Of a stretch of DNA of 8,128 bases, positions 1 through 5,395 are shown piece after piece. Source of the DNA: a bacterium HR36 (GTDB taxonomy: Bacteria > Planctomycetota > Planctomycetia > Gemmatales > HRBIN36); assembly GCA_002898995.1 (NCBI GenBank), contig BEIM01000142.1, positions 1-8,128 on the forward strand. Direction: 5' to 3'. The notes beneath the pieces were generated by a model. The model was not told the origin of the DNA, made no database searches, and worked only from the letters and a program-made list of their open reading frames with translations. Made by a program: the position numbers and the translations under genes. Position 1 is the first letter of the stretch. Each line of letters starts with the position of its first letter.

Positions 1-36
1 CGCAAACCCTATCCCGACGAATACGCTCCCTGGTGA
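1..36 (+). CDS. C-terminal tail of an upstream gene (partial)
   Basis: The first 36 bases read without interruption as RKPYPDEYAPW followed by TGA. The next gene's ATG lies only 7 bases beyond this stop, and its Shine-Dalgarno-like GAGG overlaps the TGA. That tight coupling suggests a same-strand gene in one operon with the protease downstream. Only 11 residues are visible, so no family can be named. A chance open frame of this length is possible; the close spacing is the main support. Confidence 0.5.
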   Translation, partial: RKPYPDEYAPW

Positions 37-43
37 GGCTGCC

Positions 44-874
44 ATGAGCATCGGCGACATTTTCTGGCTTTTCCTCATGTTCGGTATGCTGCAACCGTGG
101 TTGCGACAACGCATGCTGGAGTCGGCTCGCTGGCGGAAAATAGAGCAAATCGAACGCAAACGCGGTAGTCGGGTGATCCTGCTCATTCATCGCCAAGAAA
201 CGCTCAGTTTGTTGGGCATCCCGATCTTCCGCTATCTCGATATTCACGACGCCGAGCAGGTCATTCGCGCCATTCATTTGACCGACAAGCACGTTCCTAT
301 AGACCTGGTGTTGCATACGCCTGGCGGCCTAGTGCTGGCCAGCTTGCAGATTGCCCGCGCCGTCAAGGCACACCCCGCCAAGGTGACCGTGTTTGTGCCG
401 CATTATGCGATGTCGGGCGGTACGTTAATTGCGCTGGCCGCGGACGAAATTGTTATGGACTGTCATGCGGTACTGGGCCCTGTCGATCCCCAGCTCGGGG
501 AATTCCCCGCCGCTAGCATTGTGCGAGCGGTGCGGAGCAAAAACGTTAACGAAGTAGAAGACCGCACGCTGATTCTCGCCGATGTCGCGGAAAAGGCACT
601 GGCCCAGATTCGCCGCGAAGTCCTGGAGTTGCTAAAGGAGAAAATGCCGCCGCCCCAGGCCGAGCAATTGGCCGACAGGCTGACCCAGGGCATTTGGACA
701 CACGACCATCCCATCAGCTTCCAGGAAGCCCGCGACTTGGGTTTGCCTGTCAGCAGCGCTATGCCCGTCGAGTTTTATGAACTGATGACTTTGTTCCCGC
801 AGCCTGTCGTCCGCCAACCGGCCGTGCACTATATTCCTGTTCCGTACAAGCCCGTGGCTCCAGCCGGGCAGTGA
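44..874 (+). CDS. Membrane-anchored Clp-fold serine protease, SDH/SppA-like family
   Basis: This 276-residue protein resembles the SDH (serine dehydrogenase proteinase) group of ClpP/SppA-fold peptidases, which are thought to act at the membrane on exported or membrane proteins. Residues 5-20 (DIFWLFLMFGMLQPWL) form one short hydrophobic segment, probably an N-terminal anchor. The fold signature then follows: LVLHTPGG at 88-95 (oxyanion-hole region), AMSGGT at 122-127 with Ser124 as the likely nucleophile, and LGPVDPQLG at 144-152, the usual conserved strand after it. WTHDHPI at 219-225 matches the family's conserved His segment. A charged helical stretch (about 183-215) sits between them. 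The C-terminal 25 residues are Pro-rich. The ATG at 44 is preceded by GAGG that overlaps the upstream stop. Family membership is confident; the natural substrate is unknown. Ser/Lys versus Ser/His chemistry cannot be settled here. Confidence 0.88.
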   Translation: MSIGDIFWLFLMFGMLQPWLRQRMLESARWRKIEQIERKRGSRVILLIHRQETLSLLGIPIFRYLDIHDAEQVIRAIHLTDKHVPIDLVLHTPGGLVLASLQIARAVKAHPAKVTVFVPHYAMSGGTLIALAADEIVMDCHAVLGPVDPQLGEFPAASIVRAVRSKNVNEVEDRTLILADVAEKALAQIRREVLELLKEKMPPPQAEQLADRLTQGIWTHDHPISFQEARDLGLPVSSAMPVEFYELMTLFPQPVVRQPAVHYIPVPYKPVAPAGQ

Positions 875-927
875 AAACGCTTCCTCTCGCGCAAACATCC
901 CAGCGATTCCGCAGTGGCCAGGTGGTT

Positions 928-1863
928 CTAGTTCGGTCGCAGTAACCGCAGTTCACGGGGCAGCGGGAATTGCACGGCTTCCTCGCGGACGCTCCGGTTT
1001 TCGATGGTAGCGCTGTAACGCTGGCGAAACCAGGCCACCGCCTCCTGTACCACATCCTCGGGAGCGCTGGCGCCGGCCGTAATCAGTACCGTGTGCGCCC
1101 CATCTAGCGCTGCGGGCTGGAGTTCGCCAATGTGGTTGATGAGATAAGCCGGCTTCCCACACGCCTGGGCAATCTCCGCCAGCCGCTGGCTGTTCGAGCT
1201 ATTCTGACTGCCGAACACCAGCACCACATCTGCTTCGGGCGCCAACGCCTTGACCGCTTCCTGCCGATTTTGCGTCGCGTAGCAAATGTCTTCCTTGTTC
1301 GGCCCAACGATGTGCGGAAACCGGCGACGTAGGGCTTCGATAATCTCGTTGGCTTCGTCCACGCTGAGTGTCGTCTGCGTCAGATAGGCCACCTTGGCAT
1401 CGCGAGGCAGGTCTATTTTTTCCACGTCTTGCACGCTTTCAATCAGGCGAATGGCGTGTGGTGCCTCGCCCGTCGTGCCGACCACTTCATCGTGTCCCGC
1501 ATGCCCAATCAGGAAAATGGTGTACCCTTCGCGGGCGAAGCGCTGCGCTTCCAGGTGCACTTTAGTAACCAGGGGGCAGGTGGCATCAATCGCCCGCAGC
1601 CGACGTCGCCGCGCTGTTTCCCGGACCTCCGGAGCCACGCCGTGAGCGCTGTACAGCACCACACTCCCTTCCGGCACCTCCTCCAGGTTCTCCACGAAGA
1701 TGACGCCTCGCTGCCGAAAACGTTCGACGACCACCTGATTATGCACGATTTCATGAAACACGTACAGCGGGACGCCGAACAACGCCAGCGCCCGTTCCAG
1801 GCTCTCTACTGCCATCACCACTCCCGCGCAAAAGCCGCGCGGCTCTGCCAAAATTACGCGCAT
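928..1863 (-). CDS. ispH: 4-hydroxy-3-methylbut-2-enyl diphosphate reductase (IspH/LytB)
   Basis: IspH is the last enzyme of the MEP pathway. It reduces HMBPP to IPP and DMAPP with a 4Fe-4S cluster in the cytoplasm. The 311-residue product has the normal family length. All three cluster ligands are present: Cys12 (PRGFCAGV), Cys96 (DATCPLV) and Cys194 (EDICYATQNRQ). Substrate-site residues also match: His41 (HEIVHN), His74 (YSAHG), His124 and Glu126 (GHAGHDEVVGTTGE), the TQTTLS stretch at 162-167, SSN at 222-224 (GSQNSSNS) and Ser266 (TAGASAP). The frame is open for 41 more codons upstream, to 1986. The ATG at 1863 is chosen because MRVILAEPRGFCAGV is the standard family N-terminus and GGAGAGG lies 5 bases upstream. 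The gene is convergent with the protease gene, with a 53-base gap and no obvious terminator hairpin. It appears to be monocistronic in this window. Confidence 0.97.
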   Translation of the reverse strand: MRVILAEPRGFCAGVVMAVESLERALALFGVPLYVFHEIVHNQVVVERFRQRGVIFVENLEEVPEGSVVLYSAHGVAPEVRETARRRRLRAIDATCPLVTKVHLEAQRFAREGYTIFLIGHAGHDEVVGTTGEAPHAIRLIESVQDVEKIDLPRDAKVAYLTQTTLSVDEANEIIEALRRRFPHIVGPNKEDICYATQNRQEAVKALAPEADVVLVFGSQNSSNSQRLAEIAQACGKPAYLINHIGELQPAALDGAHTVLITAGASAPEDVVQEAVAWFRQRYSATIENRSVREEAVQFPLPRELRLLRPN

Positions 1864-1887
1864 CGTCGCCTCTCCATCCTGCACTTT

Positions 1888-1893
1888 ATTGTA
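1888..1893 (-). promoter_or_regulatory. ispH: Possible -10 element of ispH
   Basis: On the minus strand TACAAT lies 24 bases before the ispH ATG and agrees with TATAAT at five of six positions. No good -35 hexamer is visible about 17 bases further upstream. If used, the leader would be short, about 15-20 bases, and would contain the GGAGAGG ribosome binding site. The site is embedded in the palindrome TTGTACAA. Weak evidence. Confidence 0.25.
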
Positions 1894-2160
1894 CAAGCCA
1901 GCCCAACCATTCGCTTCGCGGCGTACCTTGCCGCGATGCCCAGTCATTCCATCGCTGGCCGTTCCTGGCTGCGCGTATTCGGCCAATCCGCGGCAAAACT
2001 TGCAGCGGCTTTCTGGTAATTGCGGGTGGCCAAGCTCGTCCGACCCTGCCGTGTGCCCATCCCTGACCTGCTGCCATCTCCCAAACCGACCAGCTTGACC
2101 CTCCGCTTCCGGTTCGAGCTACCCAGTCTGCGTGGTTATTCTGCACGCCAGCTTGTACAA
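1889..2160. repeat. Inverted pair of a 10-base element GCTTGTACAA
   Basis: GCTTGTACAA occurs on the minus strand at 1889-1898 and on the plus strand at 2151-2160. Each copy points toward its own divergent gene, and each contains the 8-base palindrome TTGTACAA. The coordinates span both arms. Such a pair could be a binding site for a dimeric regulator of both genes, or a coincidence. No function is shown by the sequence itself. Confidence 0.35.
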
Positions 2161-2200
2161 ATATGCACAAGGCTCCGACTTGAGGATGGCCAGGCCCCTG
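1894..2200. other. Divergent intergenic region without a supported gene
   Basis: This is most of the 398 bases between the divergent ispH and TPR-like membrane protein genes. Short open frames exist on both strands, but they lack ribosome binding sites and have Trp/Arg/Cys-rich or Pro/Ser-rich compositions typical of non-coding GC-rich DNA. A second, weaker promoter-like pair, TGGTTA (2133-2138) and TACAAA (2156-2161) with a 17-base spacer, points toward the plus-strand gene. I see no RNA gene or riboswitch I can name. Confidence 0.5.
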
Positions 2201-2229
2201 TTCGCATCGCAGAAGCTGTGACTTATAGT
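2201..2229 (+). promoter_or_regulatory. Candidate sigma70-type promoter of the TPR-like membrane protein
   Basis: TTCGCA (2201-2206) and TATAGT (2224-2229) are separated by exactly 17 bases. They agree with TTGACA/TATAAT at four and five of six positions. Transcription would start near 2236, leaving about 26 bases before the ATG at 2262 with GGGAGG at 2245-2250 in between. This layout also argues against starting translation at 2229 or 2232, which would lie in or upstream of the transcript start. Confidence 0.4.
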
Positions 2230-2261
2230 TGATGGAAGTGCACTGGGAGGCTGAGAGCGAC

Positions 2262-3878
2262 ATGTCCGAAGAAATCTTCCAGACACCCCGCGATCACTCA
2301 GGTGACGAAGCCGGGCTTTCGGGTAGCACGCAACCAGTTTCTGATCCGACCGAGATGGCATCCGAACCTAAGCCGTCCAGTTGGCCCCTGCGCCGCATGG
2401 CCGTTGTAGCTGGTATTGTGCTCGCCGGTGTGCTGGCGGTGATCTTTGTGTGGCAGGTGTATTTCCCTCCGCTCAATAAACGTCTCCGTGATGGGGAGGC
2501 TCATTGGCACGCGGGGCAATCGGCACGGCAGCAGCGGAATTGGCAGCACGCGCTCAACCGATTTGCCAAAGCCCGCGCGGCAGCGGACGAAGTCATCCAA
2601 ACTCTGGAACGACGAATCCAGACATCCAGCCAACCGCCGACGCCGCAGGAAGTAGAATGGCTCGGCCAGGCTTATTGGTTGCGCGCACGGGCCTTGTTCG
2701 GACTCGCTGCCGCGCAGTGGGAGCTGGAAGCCACGGCACAGCAAGTTGCTTTGCCTCCTGGTTTACCCGGTCCAGACGATGCCGATGTTGTGGAACTCTT
2801 TCTGATCCGTGATGACGCTGCCCGCACCGAAGCATTGAACAGTCTGTATCGCGCCAGCCACTACTTGCCTCACCACCACTCTGTGCTACGGGAAGCCCTC
2901 AAGCATCGCATGAATGAACCCTTCGAACACTGGAACTGGCGGCAGTTACAGCAACTTGCCCAGAATGTTGAGCAGTCTGACCAATCGGACCCAGCCACAC
3001 TCGCCCGCGCCTATTATGTCCTGGCACTCTTTCACTATTACCAGCCCGACCTTACCGAGCCCCAAAGTACAGGCCAACCTCGACCACCCGAAAAGCGGCA
3101 GACCGATGGTTTGCTAACAGCTTTAGAGTACCTTGAAAAGCTCGCAACCGTCGAAAAACCTCTCCGTTTCCGCGCCGTGTACCTGCGAGCCCGGATCTGG
3201 CATTTCCTGGCCGAGCCGCCTGGCCGCAGGTCTTCCCTGAAGACCGAGGATACGAAACGCTATCGGCAACATCTGGAACAGTTGCTCTTCGAGCCCCAGT
3301 CAGGACTGCCCAACACCCTGGGCCAACAAGCCCAAGAACAATGGTCTAATTTGTCCCCTATGGATGTGGAAGGTGTTTTCGGATTGTATCGGCTAGCCGT
3401 CGAATTCCTTGGCAAGAGCCGTGAGCTTCCTCCAGATAGCTTGCTGCAACGCAAGCAGCAACTGGTGGAAGCAGCATTGCGGTTGGCTCTGCAGGCTCCG
3501 AACCTGCCGCCGACAAAAGCACTCAGCGCGTGGCGCGCCATCCGTGAAACTGCCGCCATGCTCCTCGACTTGCGTGCCGACAGCACCTCCACCTGGTGGC
3601 AAGACGCCGTGCACCAGCTCGATGACGCCGCCGAGAAAATCGCCCAACTCGACCCTCGTGTCCCCACTGCCAGCTCCTGCGCCGACTTGGCAGAGTTGCT
3701 CCTCTTTCGCGCCCGCGCTTTGCCCAAAGACAATCGCAAAGAGGTTCAGCTCAGCCAACAACGCAGCAAAGCCTGGCTTTCCCGTGCCCGACAACTACTC
3801 GAGCAAGCTGCCACACGGGATGACCGCCTCCGTACCCGCCTCGACCTCATCGAGCGCAACCTGAACCGCCTTGTGTAA
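2262..3878 (+). CDS. Single-pass membrane protein with TPR-like helical domain, function unknown
   Basis: I do not recognise a named family for this 538-residue protein. Residues 1-42 are polar and acidic (MSEEIFQTPRDHSGDEAG...). A basic step (PLRR) leads into one membrane helix at about 46-68 (AVVAGIVLAGVLAVIFVW), so the short N-terminus should be cytoplasmic and the body extracytoplasmic. From about residue 74 the protein is almost entirely helical, with Ala/Leu/Arg-rich segments of the A-x-x-x-A type. The segment around 79-112 (NWQHALNRFAKARAAADE) looks like a tetratricopeptide unit, and further pairs occur near 130-165, 240-265 and 470-530. This suggests a membrane-tethered protein-binding scaffold; no catalytic motif is visible. 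The frame opens earlier (TTG 2229, ATG 2232), but the ATG at 2262 is preferred because GGGAGG (2245-2250) and GAGAG (2253-2257) precede it and the candidate promoter lies just upstream. No terminator hairpin is evident after the TAA. Confidence 0.82.
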   Translation: MSEEIFQTPRDHSGDEAGLSGSTQPVSDPTEMASEPKPSSWPLRRMAVVAGIVLAGVLAVIFVWQVYFPPLNKRLRDGEAHWHAGQSARQQRNWQHALNRFAKARAAADEVIQTLERRIQTSSQPPTPQEVEWLGQAYWLRARALFGLAAAQWELEATAQQVALPPGLPGPDDADVVELFLIRDDAARTEALNSLYRASHYLPHHHSVLREALKHRMNEPFEHWNWRQLQQLAQNVEQSDQSDPATLARAYYVLALFHYYQPDLTEPQSTGQPRPPEKRQTDGLLTALEYLEKLATVEKPLRFRAVYLRARIWHFLAEPPGRRSSLKTEDTKRYRQHLEQLLFEPQSGLPNTLGQQAQEQWSNLSPMDVEGVFGLYRLAVEFLGKSRELPPDSLLQRKQQLVEAALRLALQAPNLPPTKALSAWRAIRETAAMLLDLRADSTSTWWQDAVHQLDDAAEKIAQLDPRVPTASSCADLAELLLFRARALPKDNRKEVQLSQQRSKAWLSRARQLLEQAATRDDRLRTRLDLIERNLNRLV

Positions 3879-4020
3879 GCTCCCGCCCACCGCATCCGTC
3901 GCAACAACACTGCGGAGACTCTTTCACCCACTCCACTATCGCTGCCTTCCCCAACACTTTATAGTCCCACTCCGAATCGGTCGGCAAACGCCCCCGCAAG
4001 CCCTGCGGCGTAAGGTCCAT
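3847..4020 (-). CDS. Possible small Cys-rich ORF (57 codons), antisense tail-to-tail
   Basis: On the minus strand, ATG at 4020 opens a 57-codon frame ending in TGA at 3847. It begins MDLTPQGLRGRLPTDSEW, and a central part reads KAAIVEWVKESP before a CCCDGC cluster. The amino-acid mix looks protein-like rather than the Arg/Cys-rich noise of nearby frames, and third positions are mostly G or C as in the real genes. The CCCDGC cluster could bind metal. Against it: there is no clear ribosome binding site before the ATG and no recognised family. Its last 32 bases run antisense to the end of the TPR-like gene. It may be a real small gene, a remnant of one, or chance. Confidence 0.3.
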   Translation of the reverse strand: MDLTPQGLRGRLPTDSEWDYKVLGKAAIVEWVKESPQCCCDGCGGRELTQGGSGCAR

Positions 4021-4762
4021 TGAAATGGTCGAAGCGTCACCCAGCTAGGTTGCGGAATTCTTTCAACCGATGTGGACGGTGGCGTAGCGTCAATCCAAAT
4101 CTCCGAACCTCACCAGCCGAACTAGTCGGCGCACGCCACTCGCCAGGCAGAAATACTTCTGGCGCAGTAGAGCATTTCCGGCCTTGGCAGTCCTGAGCTT
4201 GGCTGCGGCAGCTCACTCCGCAACTTCCGCGCGGTTGAGACTACCCCGCTTCCTCCAGCTACTCAACTCCCAGCATTGCCCCAACGCCAACTCCGCCTTC
4301 CGGGCAATTCAAACACTATAGCTCGCACACAGATGTGTACAGTTAGACCAAAACCTAGAAAGACAGTACAAATCAGACAGTAAAGTCCCACACAGAGCGC
4401 CAGCTCGCTAAGCCGCTTCCCAAGAATCGCGTTGCCTTCTCGCAGTTAGCACGAACCACACAAGCGCGTACCACGCCACCAATGTCCGCCCGCTGTGTCT
4501 CAGCAGCAACCCCAGCCCCTCGTGCTTGCGCGAACGCAATTGCAGACTGTTCGATTTCGTCCGGTCGGCAAAACCTAGGACAAGCGGCGCACGCGCCTGC
4601 AACGGCCTTCGGTTTCGTACGCTCAGCAAGACGTACCACCCGTGCCAAATGCACGCCCACAGTGATCCGACTTCCTCCAGCGAACGCACCGCACCCAGAG
4701 CGGCGGCCGTTAGCTCGTTGCGTATCGCGCCGACGATCTTCGGCAAAGCCGCGATTGCCTCA
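4021..4762. other. Gene-poor stretch, no supported gene
   Basis: About 740 bases without a gene I can defend. From 4021 to 4380 all frames are broken. One minus-strand frame shows two protein-like pieces separated by a stop (ARKAELALGQCWELSSW, and after the stop AAAAKLRTAKAGNALLRQ), which could be a decayed gene. From about 4400 several frames on both strands stay open, but their translations are Arg/Cys/Ser-rich and lack start signals. One minus-strand piece at roughly 4665-4773 (EAIAALPKIVGAIRNEL) looks like ordinary helical protein and may be a fragment of an old coding sequence. No RNA gene, terminator or mobile-element end was recognised. Confidence 0.45.
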
Positions 4763-4885
4763 GGGGCAAACGCGCAACAGTCGCCACCGCGCCGACTGGC
4801 AGCCAGCCGCCGACACAAGCAAAAGCCTGCTCCAAAGGGCGCAGACGCACAACGATCGCCAGCGCGCCGACTGCCAACACGCCGC
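4763..4885. repeat. Diverged direct repeat, two 48-base copies 75 bases apart
   Basis: Bases 4763-4810 and 4838-4885 align without gaps at an offset of 75, with 38 of 48 positions identical. The best block is GCGCCGACTG (4789-4798 and 4864-4873). The ends fade gradually, as expected for an old tandem duplication of about 75 bases. There are no genes on either side within 300 bases. The copies are the left end of a patchwork of related repeats that continues to about 5345. Confidence 0.6.
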
Positions 4886-5016
4886 GATCGGAAAACGCAC
4901 ATGCACCGCGTTTCGACTCCCTTCAGTACTAGACCCACGTTCGCCCAAGGGCCACGCCTCATCCCGCCGTGCTGGCGTCCCACAAACTTGCCCGAACCTG
5001 CGTGGGGTCTGGCGCT

Positions 5017-5106
5017 CCTGCAGGGCCTCCCTGGCGAAGAAAATAGACGCACAACGCAGCCCCGGGTACCCACCGATACCAAACCTGCAAGGGTCTCCCT
5101 GGCGAA
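5017..5106. repeat. Direct repeat of about 22 bases, 67 bases apart
   Basis: CCTGCAGGG-CTCCCTGGCGAA-type blocks occur at 5017-5038 and 5084-5106. They differ by one inserted A and one C/T change, so 21 of 23 aligned positions match. The second copy runs almost directly into the 33-base element that starts at 5107, so the repeat types are interleaved. The spacing is similar to the 75- and 73-base offsets of the neighbouring repeats, suggesting one family of roughly 65-75 base units that has diverged unevenly. Confidence 0.6.
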
Positions 5107-5269
5107 TAGAAAAGTCACGACTTGACGGCGCACACGCCAGTGCAGCGGGTTTTGTGGGCCTTTTTGCGTTTCTGGGGCCTAGAAAAATTACGACTTGACG
5201 ACACACGCGCCACCCTGCTGCCCCAGCGTTGAACGCAAGCACGAATGCCGCTTGACGACTCACACGCCA
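5107..5269. repeat. 33-base element with A-rich block and CTTGACG, two good copies and one partial
   Basis: Copies at 5107-5139 and 5180-5212 match at 28 of 33 positions, and all five differences are transitions. Each has TAGAAAA, then ACGACTTGACG, then a CAC..CGCCA tail. A third copy keeps the right half only (5251-5269, 17 of 19 matching copy 1). A fourth CTTGACG occurs at 5339-5345, where it serves as a plausible -35 and is again preceded by an A/T-rich block. Offsets between CTTGACG cores are 73, 57 and 88 bases. The unequal spacing and imperfect copies do not fit a CRISPR array. Confidence 0.65.
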
Positions 5270-5317
5270 CCGTTCGTAGCCAGTTTCGCCGTCCGAGGGC
5301 TGACATCTGCGGCCGCG

Positions 5318-5368
5318 AAAAAATTTTTGCATTTTCCTCTTGACGCAGCGCGGCGGTTTTGCTATGCC
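5318..5368 (+). promoter_or_regulatory. Candidate promoter with UP-like tract for the surface-protein operon
   Basis: TTGACG (5340-5345) matches the -35 consensus at five of six positions. It is followed after exactly 17 bases by TATGCC (5363-5368), a weak -10 that keeps the TAT. Immediately upstream lie AAAAAATTTTT (5318-5328) and ATTTT (5331-5335), an A/T-rich tract in an otherwise GC-rich region and positioned like an UP element. The transcript would start near 5375, ahead of the ribosome binding site at 5436-5445. The TTGACG is the last of four CTTGACG copies in the upstream repeats. Confidence 0.45.
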
Positions 5369-5379
5369 CGTGCTTGAAA

Positions 5380-5395
5380 GGTGCCGCGCGGCACC
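5380..5395. promoter_or_regulatory. Perfect 16-base palindrome in the leader of the surface-protein gene
   Basis: GGTGCCGCGCGGCACC is a perfect inverted repeat (8 + 8) a few bases after the expected transcript start. As DNA it could be an operator for a dimeric repressor. As RNA it could form a GC-rich hairpin near the 5' end of the message. It has no following T-run, so it is not an intrinsic terminator. It also contains the GTG at 5381, which is the only early start codon in the frame of the large protein. Confidence 0.45.

Noticed and set aside
1864..1986. Upstream extension of ispH by 41 residues
   Set aside because: IspH proteins normally begin with the MRVILAEPRGFCAGV-like stretch, and the ATG at 1863 has a good ribosome binding site; the extension has neither homology nor a start signal that I can see.
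1429..2019. 196-codon plus-strand ORF antisense to ispH
   Set aside because: A shadow of the strongly conserved ispH frame, with no ribosome binding site or recognisable domain.
2229..2261. Earlier TTG/ATG starts of the TPR-like membrane protein
   Set aside because: They fall in or just after the candidate -10 and lack a ribosome binding site, whereas ATG 2262 has GGGAGG upstream.
4408..5133. 241-codon minus-strand ORF across the repeat region
   Set aside because: Very rich in Arg, Cys and Ser, no ribosome binding site, overlaps equally long frames on the other strand, and contains the diverged repeats. Most likely a composition artefact, though one internal piece may be a gene fragment.
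4482..5198. 238-codon and 199-codon plus-strand ORFs in the same region
   Set aside because: Low-complexity Arg/Pro/Ala/Ser translations, no start signals, and mutually overlapping; no recognisable domain.
5107..5212. Diversity-generating retroelement template or variable repeat, because the two copies differ only by transitions
   Set aside because: Differences are not confined to adenines, there is no reverse transcriptase gene, and five changes are too few to infer a mechanism.
5107..5269. Possible CRISPR array
   Set aside because: Only two near-complete copies with 5 of 33 mismatches, unequal offsets (73, 57, 88), and no cas genes nearby.
5380..5395. Intrinsic terminator
   Set aside because: The GC-rich hairpin lacks a following T-run and sits just after a promoter, so an operator or leader hairpin fits better.
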